Translations under genes and position numbers: made by a program
Shown: piece after piece, positions 1-9,038 of the stretch
Layout: each line of letters starts with the position of its first letter
Position numbering within the stretch: the first letter of the stretch is position 1
DNA from: G965197555 sp965197555
GTDB taxonomy: Bacteria > Chloroflexota > Dehalococcoidia > Lucifugimonadales > UBA3495
Assembly (NCBI GenBank): GCA_965197555.1
Contig: OZ240213.1
Coordinates: 2,170,001-2,234,000 of the forward strand
Direction: 5' to 3'
Length of the DNA stretch: 64,000 nt
Notes under the pieces: generated by a model
What the model was told of the DNA's origin: nothing
Database searches by the model: none
Seen by the model: only the letters and a program-made list of their open reading frames with translations

Positions 1-2
1 GG

Positions 3-806
3 CTCAGATTCGAGATATCCTACGCCCCCGAAGGCGAAATGATACAGATAACCGCAGTCGTCATCGGAACGGATATCTACATGCAAGACCCTGAATCTGA
101 GATGTGGTTCAAGGAAACCCCTCCCGAATCGGACTTCCTGTCGGCCGTGCAGATGGTTGGCATGCTCCAGTTGCCGAGGGAATCGGGCGCAACTCTGAAG
201 GAGCCCGTGGACCTCGACGACGGGACCAGAGGCTACGTGCTTTCCTACGATCAAACCGGTCAGCAAGGTGGCATGGAGGGCTTCGGGGTTCCGGGCGGCA
301 ACCTCGTAATAACCGTGGGAGTCGACGACTTCCTCACCAAGGAGGTCAGAGTCACCTTGGAGAACGCGAACGACGAAGCCTCCTCCTACCTATTGACCAT
401 CAAATACCACGGTTACAACGAGCCCACCGAGATAGAGCCGCCTGCGCAGTACGTAACCCTCCCGGACGACTCGAGGGAGCCAGAAGCTGTGGGACCGACT
501 ACCGTTGTAAGACTTGCCAAGAACGAAGATGGAGACGTCGAGGTGACGTTCAACAAGCCGATCCACGTCCAGGGACAGGTTGAGCTGTACGTGCTCGACC
601 CTACGACCGGGGGCTGGGGACTTCCGCTCCTCGGCGGGAGCGGGACAGCCATCCTCACCTTCGACGCGGACGCGGAGGACAGACCGCCCCTCGTCCCGGG
701 CAAGAGTCAGATCGACGGATTCATCTTCCCGGCATCGGGCTCAATGATGACGGACGCTAGAGGAGACAGATTGGATTTGACCTTGAATACGTGGACCTAC
801 CGGTAG
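3..806 (+). CDS. LppX/LprAFG-like lipoprotein-family protein, 5' end outside window
   Basis: The frame is open to the left edge, so the gene starts before the window; the first internal ATG is at 39 but the preceding codons (LRFEISYAPEGE) fit the same domain. The segment MIQITAVVIGTDIYMQDPES resembles the central part of LppX/LprAFG-type lipoproteins, which have a lipid-binding half-barrel fold and sit on the outer face of the membrane. The C-terminal half (about residues 150-255) looks like a separate beta-rich domain with 'GDVEVTFNKPIHVQG', similar in style to Ig-like add-ons. The signal peptide and lipobox would be upstream and cannot be seen. Family assignment is from general resemblance only. 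Confidence 0.6.
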   Translation, partial: LRFEISYAPEGEMIQITAVVIGTDIYMQDPESEMWFKETPPESDFLSAVQMVGMLQLPRESGATLKEPVDLDDGTRGYVLSYDQTGQQGGMEGFGVPGGNLVITVGVDDFLTKEVRVTLENANDEASSYLLTIKYHGYNEPTEIEPPAQYVTLPDDSREPEAVGPTTVVRLAKNEDGDVEVTFNKPIHVQGQVELYVLDPTTGGWGLPLLGGSGTAILTFDADAEDRPPLVPGKSQIDGFIFPASGSMMTDARGDRLDLTLNTWTYR

Positions 807-1160
807 GAATTCAGTCTCCGTCCGCCGAGCGGCGAGAGAATGAGATGGACGGGCTGCTCGATCCGGCCCCTGTTGGGCGCAGATCCCGGAGACACTTCTG
901 GTTGGGGAATTATTAAAGGAGCACTCTCATGGACGTTTGGCCTGGTTGAACCCCTGCGACCCCGCTACCCTTTTCTGCTCCAGAAGAAACAAACTCCGGG
1001 AGCGCCTATGGTCCATTTTGCCGGATGGCCGCTGTCCCTCACAGGACCAGGATTGACCTAAGAGACTGCGGATCACTTGCTCCGCGTCTGGTGGCGTCTC
1101 CGCTGCCTCGTTGGTCGATCCTATAGTATCGCGTTGACGCAGTTGGATCTTGCGTCAACG
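807..1160. other. Intergenic stretch without a supported gene
   Basis: A 73-codon open frame exists here (840-1061) but has no ribosome binding site, no recognisable composition and no homology that I can see. The only structure is the hairpin listed at 1133-1159. Confidence 0.5.
1133..1159 (-). terminator. Hairpin just after the epimerase-like gene
   Basis: A 9-bp perfect stem (GTTGACGCA/TGCGTCAAC, 9-nt loop) lies immediately after the minus-strand stop codon at 1161. There is no clear T-run, so factor-independent termination is only possible, not certain. Confidence 0.4.
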
Positions 1161-2093
1161 TCAGCCACCCAGCCCACCCCAGTAGTGACGCCGGAGCTCG
1201 TTGACGTACTCCAAACCCAACCCCCTCCCCTTACGCTCCAACCACTCTGAGAAACGCGTCCTCCCCGCCGGGGCCCCATCCGTCCAGAGCAGCCCATCCA
1301 TGAGCCCCAACGCCTCCTCCCGGGTCAGCACCACGTCCCGCAGCGCCTTCCCCATTAGCCAGGCCGCCCCCAGCGCCAGGAACGGAGGACAGGAAAATAC
1401 CCGGGCCCGGCTCCCCACCGACTCACCCACCTTCTCCACCAGCCCGGAGAAGGTGAACGTCTCCGGCCCCACCACCCTCACCTCCAGGTTCCCATCCACG
1501 ATCCCTAGGTCCACCATCAGCTTCGCCAGGTCGCCAACATACACCGGCCTCACCCGGTACAGCCCATCCCCGGGAACGAGGAACACCGGGAGCCGGCGGA
1601 GGAACCACGCAATGTTGTTCACCAGCACGTCCCCTCCCCCGAACAACAGCGTCGGCCGGACAATCGCGTGGGAGAGCCCCGAGTCCCGCACCGCCTCCTC
1701 CGCCCAGCCCTTCCCCCGGTAGTAGGAGAGAGGAGAGTGCCGGTCCGCTCCCGAAATGCTCACATGGACCACCCGCCGGACTCCGGCCCGCTTCGCCGCA
1801 CCCAGAAGGACCTCGGTATCGACCACCGCCCCCACGTGGCTCGCCCCTCCCCGGTCGAACCGGACCCAGTAGGTGTTGTACAGAGTGTCCACCCCCTGCA
1901 GGGACTCCACGAGCCCTCCGGGGTCGCCGAAGTCCAGAGGACAGGGCTCCACCGGCCCGGCAAGAGGGCTCTCCTCCCCCGGGTCCCGGACCAGCGCTCT
2001 CACCTGCCGGCCCCTGCCCAGAAGCTCATGGGCAACATACCGGCCGGTGAAACCAAACGCCCCAGTGACAGCGTCAACCCGGTCGTTACCCAT
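1161..2093 (-). CDS. NAD(P)-binding NmrA/NDUFA9-like epimerase-family protein
   Basis: About 310 residues with an N-terminal Rossmann motif (DAVTGAFGFTGRYVAHELL), followed by RALVRDP at the second strand, typical of extended/atypical short-chain dehydrogenases of the NmrA and NDUFA9-like type. A YYRGKGWAEEAVRDSGL segment matches the YxxxK-x-xAE pattern and 'IVRPTLLFG' the usual third conserved block. Substrate cannot be inferred. A longer frame begins at 2252, but the ATG at 2093 is preceded by GGAGG at a good distance and opens directly into the Rossmann fold, so it is preferred. The gene stands alone; it could be host chromosome at the element's edge or cargo. Confidence 0.8.
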   Translation of the reverse strand: MGNDRVDAVTGAFGFTGRYVAHELLGRGRQVRALVRDPGEESPLAGPVEPCPLDFGDPGGLVESLQGVDTLYNTYWVRFDRGGASHVGAVVDTEVLLGAAKRAGVRRVVHVSISGADRHSPLSYYRGKGWAEEAVRDSGLSHAIVRPTLLFGGGDVLVNNIAWFLRRLPVFLVPGDGLYRVRPVYVGDLAKLMVDLGIVDGNLEVRVVGPETFTFSGLVEKVGESVGSRARVFSCPPFLALGAAWLMGKALRDVVLTREEALGLMDGLLWTDGAPAGRTRFSEWLERKGRGLGLEYVNELRRHYWGGLGG

Positions 2094-2326
2094 CACCTGC
2101 CTCCCTTGAGGAAAACCTGCAGCAACCCAGGCCGGAGGGTCCGGCGCATTGCGGTAAACATCACGTCCCTCGTCATGGATAATACGGACCGGCCCCAGGC
2201 CGGACGATACAGTCATAAACGTACCACGGTCCGGGTTGAGGCCGTTTCTCAAAGAGCACGGAGTGAGGGCGGCGCCGTCCCGCGCCCCTTGGCGCCGCCC
2301 TCAGAATAATAAAAGGAGAAACAACC

Positions 2327-3356
2327 ATGACCGTGACAACCGCAAGACCCCAAATTTCCTACAGCCAGGTCCTGGAAGACCATCACTGGATCACCCACGT
2401 CCCCGCCCACGGAGCGGGGGAGGAACGGATCTCCTGGCAATACTGCCGGGACTGCCCGGCCTCCTTGCAAAGAACCGCCTACCCCGACGGAAAACCCATC
2501 AACGCCACCTTCCAGCCCGACCCCGCGGACGAGCAGGACGAGGTCTCGTTCATCCTCAGGGACGGGACCATGACCCAGGTGACCAGGGAGGAATTCTGGG
2601 CAGACCGGAACGACCGCCACCAGGCCCTGAGTGAAGCCGGACAACCATTACCGCAACTCCCTCAGTATTCCTTCACCGAACAGGACCCCGACCGGGCCCC
2701 GGACCTGAGAGCATACGGAATCAAGGGCATCCCCCTGGACCAGGTCCCTCCCTACGAGGAGTTCCTCGCCAACCACTCCTGGCACACCCCGGATAACGCC
2801 AGGACGATGGAAGGAATCAAGCCACTGGCGCTGCTCCAAGTGCGATATGGACGTCTTCGTCGAGGAACACGGCGTCCGGGCCTCGTTCTACAAGGACACA
2901 GACTTCATGTACATGTTCCAGTACGGATTCATCACCCCGGTCAGTCCCGAGACCTTCTTCGGCGAAGATAACATCGTCCGGCGCGGCTCCCCGGCGTGGG
3001 ACGAGCTCATGGCCCGGTACCAGCAGGAAGAGGACGAAAGGACCGCCCGGGCACGCCGCTGGATGGAACCCAACCAGGAAGAGCTCGACATGATCAAGCT
3101 CTGGACCACCCCGTTCGAGGAAACCGTCGCCCAGCACGTCTGGACCGTCAAAGTCCCACCCAGCCCCAGCCAGTCCGGCAACATGTACTCCCAAGAAAGT
3201 TGCACCGACTGCAACGCCTTCCTGGCTCGCACCCTGGACACCCAAGGGAACACCCTGACCGCCTCCTTAAGGCAAAGGGACGCTCCCGAGCACGAGAGAG
3301 ACCAGAGGTTCATCCTCAAAGACGGGAAGATGTGCCGGACCGGCCGGAGCTGCTAG
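2327..3356 (+). pseudogene. Three-module Cys-pair protein, frameshifted near 2818
   Basis: The ATG at 2327 is preceded by AAAGGAG. The product contains three copies of an unknown roughly 110-residue module, each with a Trp-containing stretch followed by CxxC: HHWITHVP...CRDC, then SHWRCSKC, then HVWTVKV...CTDC. Modules 1 and 3 also share FILRDGTM/FILKDGKM. The second module is only complete if the frame changes at about 2818-2820, where dropping one A from 'aatcaagcc' joins frame 2327-2817 to frame 2820-3356. A second slip near 3330 may extend the last module past the stop at 3356. Function unknown; the Cys pairs suggest zinc binding. Could be a sequencing error rather than a true pseudogene. 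Confidence 0.6.
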
Positions 3357-3436
3357 CCAAACCGGGAACCAAGCTTCCAGGTCCCGCCGCCAGCCGAAGG
3401 GCCGGAGGACTCCCACAGAAGCTCACCTGGCCCCCC

Positions 3437-3620
3437 CTGATAGGGGTATGTATTTTCGCGCCACGTTGATTACCTTCATTTAGCTTGATGACTCAGAATA
3501 TAGTTTGCAAACCTGAAAACTTGGTTTTCACTCCCTCTCAAGGCTTGGAGGGGTCTGTGCTCGACTCTTGTGAATTCCGAGGTTTTGTACCTAATTTCGG
3601 CCTTTACATACCCCTGTCAG
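3437..3620. mobile_element. 184-bp MITE-like element with 16-bp terminal inverted repeats
   Basis: The ends are inverted copies: CTGATAGGGGTATGTA at 3437-3452 and TACATACCCCTGTCAG at 3605-3620, one mismatch in 16. The flanks are direct copies of CCTGGCCCCCC (3426-3436 and 3621-3631), the expected mark of target duplication, although the C-run leaves the exact duplication length open. The interior is clearly AT-richer than its surroundings and has no credible gene, as in a miniature inverted-repeat element moved by a transposase in trans. It sits in the short space between two convergent genes. Confidence 0.8.
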
Positions 3621-3705
3621 CCTGGCCCCCCCGGGAGACCCTACGGAGCATTCGCCGGACAGATCCCGCCAGGGAGACCGCTGCGCCATTGCCGTTGCTC
3701 CGGGG

Positions 3706-4518
3706 TCACCGGACAGCGTCCAAGCTGTCCACCCCGCTGTACCGCATGAGCTCCCGGACCACCTCCGGGTCCGACGGACCCAGGTCCACCACCTCCATCA
3801 GCCTGTCCGCCTCCTCGACCATCTTCTGGTACAGCTCCTTCCCGCTCACCGGGGAATGCCCCTGAAGACGGTTCACAAACCCCCGCATTCCCCCGTACTC
3901 CTTCGCCCGCTCCCGCTCCACCCACCGGAGCCGGCCCAACCGCCTCTCGATCTCCCGGGACCTCCGTTCGTTGTCCCACTCCACCCCGGGGTCCGGCACC
4001 GACTCCCGGTAGTAGGCGATCAGCGCCAGCTCGATCTGGGTCACCAGCCCCAGGGCCGCCACCCGGTCCTGGTGCGTTATCCCGATCCGGAACTGGGTCA
4101 TGACCGCCAGGGCCCGGGCCCCCCGGAGAGAAAGACGCCGCTGCTCCACCTGCTCGGACCACCTGGGGCTCACCGGACTGTCCGCCGCCCGCATGAGCCC
4201 CGTCTCCATCTCCGCCTTCACGTCCACATCCAGTCCCGACGTAGTCACGTCGGGAAGAGGCCCCGCGGGCTGCCACCTCGGAGGCGGAGCCTCCTCCTCC
4301 ATCTGCGTGACCCCAGCCACCCTGACCAGCCTCGTGAGCCCGTCCAACGCTACCCGGCTCATCTCCACGCCGCCGGACATGAGCGCCGCCAGCCCGTCGT
4401 CGGTCACCCCCATTGCGCCGCACACCGCCCGGCTTCCGTACATCTCCACCGCGGCGGTCACCTGCTCCCCCAGGTCCGCGTACGCGTCCTCGGCAGCCAT
4501 AGCATCCTCAGCAGCCAT
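3706..4518 (-). CDS. Unknown protein with Cro/CI-like helix-turn-helix segment
   Basis: About 270 residues. The start at 4518 follows GGAGGGG at a good distance; an upstream ATG at 4569 has no such site. The N-terminus has a short duplication (MAAEDAMAAEDA). Residues about 30-70 (SRAVCGAMGVTDDGLAALMS then LDGLTRLVRVAG) look like a small helix-turn-helix of the Cro/CI kind: a skipped-start 'AxxMGVTxxxLxxL' pattern followed by a second helix pair. The C-terminal two thirds is helical, charged and unassigned. It could be a transcription regulator of the element; no target site is evident. Confidence 0.65.
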   Translation of the reverse strand: MAAEDAMAAEDAYADLGEQVTAAVEMYGSRAVCGAMGVTDDGLAALMSGGVEMSRVALDGLTRLVRVAGVTQMEEEAPPPRWQPAGPLPDVTTSGLDVDVKAEMETGLMRAADSPVSPRWSEQVEQRRLSLRGARALAVMTQFRIGITHQDRVAALGLVTQIELALIAYYRESVPDPGVEWDNERRSREIERRLGRLRWVERERAKEYGGMRGFVNRLQGHSPVSGKELYQKMVEEADRLMEVVDLGPSDPEVVRELMRYSGVDSLDAVR

Positions 4519-4676
4519 CGTTCCCCTCCGGAACCCGAAAATGGTCTCGTGCATACATTCATACCCCAAAACGTGCCATCTCCGTTTTGACGCTATGCGG
4601 CGCGAACGGGCTCACCCACAGCAGTTGACCCCCGAAGCCAGCAACGCGAGCCAGCCAACCCCAGGCGCATTAGGGA

Positions 4677-4708
4677 AACCGCCGACTATGATTGTGAAGT
4701 CGGCGGTT
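4677..4708 (-). terminator. 11-bp perfect hairpin downstream of the GIY-YIG gene
   Basis: AACCGCCGACT and AGTCGGCGGTT form a perfect stem with a 10-nt loop, 40 bases beyond the stop codon at 4748. Read on the minus strand it is followed by a short T-stretch only, so it is a plausible but weak intrinsic terminator. Confidence 0.55.
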
Positions 4709-4747
4709 GCGTTTAATGGTCGCTCGGTTCGCAAGAACGGCGAAAGG

Positions 4748-5437
4748 TCAGGATGGAGGTTGGCCTGCGAATCGATTGACGCGAGCCTCCAAGGTCTCCC
4801 CCTCGTAAAGCCAGTATCGAGCCGCATATCCGACGTACCTCTGTCTCAGTCCAAGCAACTCCGCAGTGATCCGAGATATGGCGACGGGCTCACCTTCGTA
4901 TTCCACTGAGGAGAGGCCCTCGACGACCGCGACTTTAGCCGGGTCGGTTACCCACTGGATAGTTGCGCCGACTGGAACCTGCGCAGTAGGGAACTTGAAT
5001 GCTGGTCGCCTTCCCATAACCGGGCCGTCGGGATCGTCACTGGATTCACGAGGGGTTACATCCACCGGGTTCAGCGATTGCAACTGCAATAGAACCTGAA
5101 CCTGAACAGGGGGCACCCCTTCCAAGAACTCCCGATTTTCAACCCGGTTGTGGGAGAACGCCTTGAATATGGTTTGCTCAACCTCGACGTAATTATCAAC
5201 CACTGCGGCATACTCGCAGTTGAACGGGCGCGGAACTCCGGTGGGCCTGGCGAGGTCCCTCATACGGGTCAAAACTTCTTCGGAAGTGTTGCCCGATGTC
5301 CGCCCGACTTTGATATAGCCTTCCATGGCATCGTTGGACAGAATGTAGACGATTCCCCGGTTTTCGTTGCTTGACCGAGGGTTCTCTATATCCTGGGAAG
5401 GGAGGACAGCGTCATGGCCTGCGTTTTGGTCGGACAT
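4748..5437 (-). CDS. GIY-YIG (T5orf172-like) nuclease-domain protein with RAMA/DUF4357-like C-terminus
   Basis: Start chosen at 5437 (MSDQNAG), after GAGGAG; an upstream start at 5503 gives only Arg/Lys-rich filler. Residues about 27-115 carry RGIVYILSN and YIKVGRT, the two halves of a GIY-YIG core of the T5orf172/MUG113 type, with the catalytic-region Arg/Glu context in 'VEVEQTIFKAFSHNRVENREFL'. Residues about 165-225 (FKFPTAQVPVGATIQW ... VEYEGEPVAISRITAELLG ... YWLYEGETL) match the small RAMA or DUF4357-like domain often attached to restriction and modification-sensing proteins. A DNA-modification-linked defence role is an inference. It precedes a hairpin and lies next to a recombinase fragment. 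Confidence 0.7.
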   Translation of the reverse strand: MSDQNAGHDAVLPSQDIENPRSSNENRGIVYILSNDAMEGYIKVGRTSGNTSEEVLTRMRDLARPTGVPRPFNCEYAAVVDNYVEVEQTIFKAFSHNRVENREFLEGVPPVQVQVLLQLQSLNPVDVTPRESSDDPDGPVMGRRPAFKFPTAQVPVGATIQWVTDPAKVAVVEGLSSVEYEGEPVAISRITAELLGLRQRYVGYAARYWLYEGETLEARVNRFAGQPPS

Positions 5438-5553
5438 AATGAATTTTCTCCTCTTCTCCGCCTTCCGGCGTCTGCGCCCACCGCCCGCAATCACTCCCCG
5501 CAACGGTTTAAGATCCCCCTCCTTTTAGTGTCCAAGCCGCAGAGGGTAGGGGT

Positions 5554-6390
5554 TTGCAGCCTAGACTGGCGCAGCAGAGCTGGGCCAGATGCCGCGCCAA
5601 GGAACAGGCCCACGAGGCCATCGTCTCCCCTGGGGTTTGGAATAAGGCCCAAGAAATGCTCCAAAGCAGGAGGCTTAACAGTAGCTCACCCAAGAGCGAA
5701 TCCAACTCCGCCGAGAACAACCACCGCTCTCCCAAGAGCAACTCCAGCCCCAGCAGGTTGAACGGACTGACCGTGTGCGGCGACTGCAAAAGCTCAATGG
5801 TCCTAGCCGCCCAAGGATTGCTCGTATGCTCACAGAAGAAGATCAGGGTAGCATACTGCCTCAACAGCTACCGGGAAAAACTTGACGCCATCCAAGTCCC
5901 GACCATAAAGATACTGACAGACGAAGAATTCCTGAACGAACACTTCGACCATGCGGTCGAACTCAACAAGCTGCTACTGAAGGAACACGAGAAACGGGAG
6001 TCCGTCATTGACCGGAAGATCAAGGATGTCAAAAAGAAAATAAAGGCTCTGACGGACATAACCGAGACTCCCAAACACAAAGACCGAAACGTGGACGAAT
6101 TATTGGACCGCCTTGACGAACGCAGGGCAGAACTGAAGCATCTGGAAGAGGACAAGAGAAACCTGGCAACCGAATCAGAGGGCCTGATAGCCTTTCCGAA
6201 TGACCGCGAACGCATCATAAAGAACGCCCTGGACATGAGAACAATCATAGAAACCGCAGAGCCGCAGATCGCCAACCAATTCATCAAGCTGTTTGTCGAG
6301 AAACAGGTCATCAAATACCAAATAGGCACAATCCACTTCAAGGTGTCCTCGCTGGGCGAAGGGCCCTACCGCCCCCCCAGAAGCCTTTAG
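5554..6390 (+). pseudogene. Large serine recombinase, C-terminal fragment
   Basis: The first homologous residues are HEAIVSPGVWNKAQEMLQSR (from about 5611), the entry into the 'recombinase' domain. A zinc ribbon follows (CGDCKSSMV ... C), then a long coiled coil (about residues 125-215) and the C-terminal 'QFIKLFVEKQVIKYQIGTIHF' strand pair. The N-terminal resolvase domain with the catalytic Ser and the first half of the DNA-binding region are absent, and the leading residues (MQPRLAQQSW...) are not recombinase-like. The nominal start at 5554 is TTG. This is the remnant of an integrase, probably inactive, and marks an old integration or rearrangement point near 5600. Confidence 0.8.
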
Positions 6391-6457
6391 GATCGGAGAA
6401 TACCCTTAGCCCGATCCCAGACCCTTTTGGGAGCGAAAATGCCCTTTTGAACGAAGC

Positions 6458-6997
6458 ATGGGGGTGAACCCGTCGAGAGACCCCGTACTTACCGCCGCCC
6501 CCGCTGTCCCCACGCATGTGGGGATAGACCCTTTAGAAACACATACCTTTTCGCAGACCATCCTGTTGCCTGAACCCAAACGCAGGGGAAAGAAGGCCAA
6601 GACCCGGTCAAGCCCTGAGATGGTCAAGCGGCCAGTACTGAATGGGAAAGGGTCTCCCAGCCCCTCCGCAAGTCCCTCTCTCAAGAAGGAGAAACCGCAC
6701 CACTCGCCCCAGCCCGATAAGAGTAGGCGGGAAACCGACAGCAGCGGCCCAGCAGCACAAGAAGCCAAGCTAATGCGACGCCGGGAGTACGAACGGGCCA
6801 GGAGCAAGAGCCCGGAGCGAAGGGAGTACAACCGGCACCTTGCCCCGGAACAGCGGCAGAAGGCCAAGGAACTCGGCCAATGCCGGAACTGCAGCGAACC
6901 CGCGATCCTCAGCCAAACGCGTTGCCCCACGTGCGCTGAGCACCACCGGCAGTCCCGCAGGCGCAGCGACGCCAAGCGAAGGGGGACAGCCGAGTAG
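6458..6997 (+). CDS. Basic protein with C-terminal zinc-finger-like CxxC...CxxC motif
   Basis: Strongly basic product of up to 179 residues; the first 95 or so are low-complexity (Pro/Lys/Ser-rich) and the true start is uncertain. The C-terminus is well defined: repeated RREYERARSKSPERREYNRH-type basic helices, then ELGQCRNCSEPAILSQTRCPTCAEHH, a four-Cys metal site, then an Arg-rich tail. This looks like a nucleic-acid-binding protein. It follows the serine recombinase fragment by 67 bases and could once have been co-transcribed with it. No family name assigned. Confidence 0.55.
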   Translation: MGVNPSRDPVLTAAPAVPTHVGIDPLETHTFSQTILLPEPKRRGKKAKTRSSPEMVKRPVLNGKGSPSPSASPSLKKEKPHHSPQPDKSRRETDSSGPAAQEAKLMRRREYERARSKSPERREYNRHLAPEQRQKAKELGQCRNCSEPAILSQTRCPTCAEHHRQSRRRSDAKRRGTAE

Positions 6998-7224
6998 CCC
7001 AGCCACCGAACCGTGCTGTGCCACAACGCTCATCCAGGTACGGCGATGCCTTATAATGGCAGCGGCGCCCATCCGTTCCAGTCAGCACACGACAACCGCC
7101 ATGACCAGCAAGCTGACCCGGCAGACGACTGACGCCGGGAAACTGGAAAAGTTCCCCGACTTCCCCCCAAGGGACGACATGCAGAACTCCCTTATGCTTC
7201 TGCGTGTTTCATTTTGGCTTTGGC

Positions 7225-8619
7225 TCAGCTCATCAGAGACGGACCGACCAACGACACTGGTCTACCGTTCAGCAACATAACATGCCCACGTATCATGACT
7301 TCAGCACCAAGCTGCACACCTCCAACTGCGGTCTTCTCTTCTTCTGTTACGAAGAGACATTCGACGTCACTCAAGAACGTCATGTCACGAAGAACCAAAG
7401 TTACTCTGGTAGAGTCTTTGTGACTGGTTTCGCGCACAACCAAGTTGTAAGCTTGCCCCTTCAGAGTTCGGTTTTCGCCTCTGTAAGACGCCTCTCGATT
7501 AACTCGGTTAACATGTTGGGCGCGTTTCAAGACCGACGGTTCAGCAGTCGTAACCCATCCACCCAGCTCAACCTCCTCTCCTTCTAAGCCGAAGTAGCTT
7601 TCTACGTCGCACTTTCTAAAAGTTGCCGTCACGTCATCGTCAAAGGGAATCTTTTCCAAGCCGTTGAAATAGTGTGTTGGATGTAAGACAACTTCTACCG
7701 ATCCATTAGGGTCGAAGTCGTCTGGTATCTTCACCGACATTACTACACCCTTAACCATTACATTATCCCGCTCGACGGCCCCGCCTACACCGTCACCTGT
7801 CGATAGCCAACTGGTCGTGACGCTCACTTTGGGCTTGATAGGAGAATGTTGCCTTGCCAACTCTTCTGACAGCGTCAAGACCATACGTGAGGCGTTCAGC
7901 ATGGCCTGTGTATCCATGGACAGGTTAGCGGATTTCAGAGTGGGTATGTATCGCAAGTCCATGTAGAGATTTTTAGTTGCTTTAAGGAAATCCAATAATG
8001 TGGTGTAGTGAGAGCACTCGGCCAATGGCATGGCCTGCCATCGCTGTTGCAAAAGCTGTCGCTCCGACTGGTCTAGCAGACCATGAAGGGTAACTAAATC
8101 ATGGGTTTGCCAATCTTCCTTATCAACCGTGACCAATTTGCCGGTTTGTTCCAGGAGGGCCTTCAACGAGAGCTCCAGGGTAAAGGCGACCTGCTGAGCG
8201 CAAGCCAAAGCCTGCCCAATGCCTGCTTCTGTGGTCCAGTAATGTTTACCTCTGGCCTCATAGTCGAACATGCCTTGAAGGTTGAATGAGGACATAGGGA
8301 TTATCCTAGAGGCCTCAAAGTACATATTCGCATATTCGTAGAAAGTCGCAATACCAGGTCTTCGAGTCAAAAGAGCTTCTGGAGGTAAACCTAATGACTT
8401 TGCTTGGCTTTCGTCTCGGCGAGTGAAATCAAGGAAGTCACCATTCCGGTCTAGTTTCGCTACCATGTGGATGTATTTCCCAGAGGAGATCCATGTGGGT
8501 ATTTTCCCGCCTCTTACCGTGTCTATCTGGTTGTAGCACGAAGCCGCGTCACTTAAGCTGACGTGCGCATCATGAATGTCCGCGCATCTCATCAACGGAC
8601 TGAATACTTCGAATGGCAT
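7225..8619 (-). CDS. Unknown protein with HEPN-like region and C-terminal OB-like domain
   Basis: About 464 residues; start at 8619 (MPFEVFSPLMRC) follows AGGGAGG, whereas an upstream TTG at 8658 lacks support. Residues about 125-200 (GIGQALACAQQVAFTLELSLKALLE ... THDLVTLHGLLDQ) resemble HEPN-type four-helix domains, with the familiar 'E-x-x-LKALL' and 'HDL-x-x-L' phrases. The last 120 residues (LKGQAYNLVVRE ... LVLRDMTFLSDVECLFV ... GAEVMIRGHVMLLNGRPVSL) read like an OB-fold, as in nucleic-acid-binding proteins. The combination in an island of defence genes suggests an RNA- or DNA-targeting conflict role, but the RxxxxH catalytic motif of RNase HEPNs is not evident. Confidence 0.6.
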   Translation of the reverse strand: MPFEVFSPLMRCADIHDAHVSLSDAASCYNQIDTVRGGKIPTWISSGKYIHMVAKLDRNGDFLDFTRRDESQAKSLGLPPEALLTRRPGIATFYEYANMYFEASRIIPMSSFNLQGMFDYEARGKHYWTTEAGIGQALACAQQVAFTLELSLKALLEQTGKLVTVDKEDWQTHDLVTLHGLLDQSERQLLQQRWQAMPLAECSHYTTLLDFLKATKNLYMDLRYIPTLKSANLSMDTQAMLNASRMVLTLSEELARQHSPIKPKVSVTTSWLSTGDGVGGAVERDNVMVKGVVMSVKIPDDFDPNGSVEVVLHPTHYFNGLEKIPFDDDVTATFRKCDVESYFGLEGEEVELGGWVTTAEPSVLKRAQHVNRVNREASYRGENRTLKGQAYNLVVRETSHKDSTRVTLVLRDMTFLSDVECLFVTEEEKTAVGGVQLGAEVMIRGHVMLLNGRPVSLVGPSLMS

Positions 8620-9038
8620 CTTATGGAGCCTCCCTACATGCGGGCTGTGAACCACCAACTGACATCGACCAAGAAGGGGTGCCGATCACGGTAACGATTC
8701 CGGCTAGACCCCAGGTGACTCCCCCAACTCTCTGAGGCAGTCCTCGCAGGAAATCTCAGAGGTGTAGCCAGCCTCGGACCAAGCCCTGTACAACCCGGGG
8801 CGGTACCACTACGGGCTGCAGCTTGTAGCGCTCGCACAGCGCCTCTATGACCGTGCCGCGGGACTCGGCGGTACGTTGGGCGACTGGCCGTGAATGTGAA
8901 CCTTGGGTGGGTTCTGTCTCAGCATGCATACCCCCAAGGCCGACATCCCCTCATTCTCCACATGCCAGCCGATCCGTGCTTAGGCACGCTATCATTTGCC
9001 CCAAGAATAGCAAGATGGTCTGGCCCTGACTACGCCCC
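8620..9038. other. Non-coding junction between HEPN-like gene and IS1380 fragment
   Basis: No gene is supported in these 420 bases. The repeated 'ccccgcgccccgcgc' at about 9055 lies at the broken edge of the transposase fragment, so the right end of the insertion sequence was lost here. Confidence 0.4.

Noticed and set aside
840..1061. 73-codon open frame after the first gene
   Set aside because: No ribosome binding site, amino-acid composition random, no recognisable similarity.
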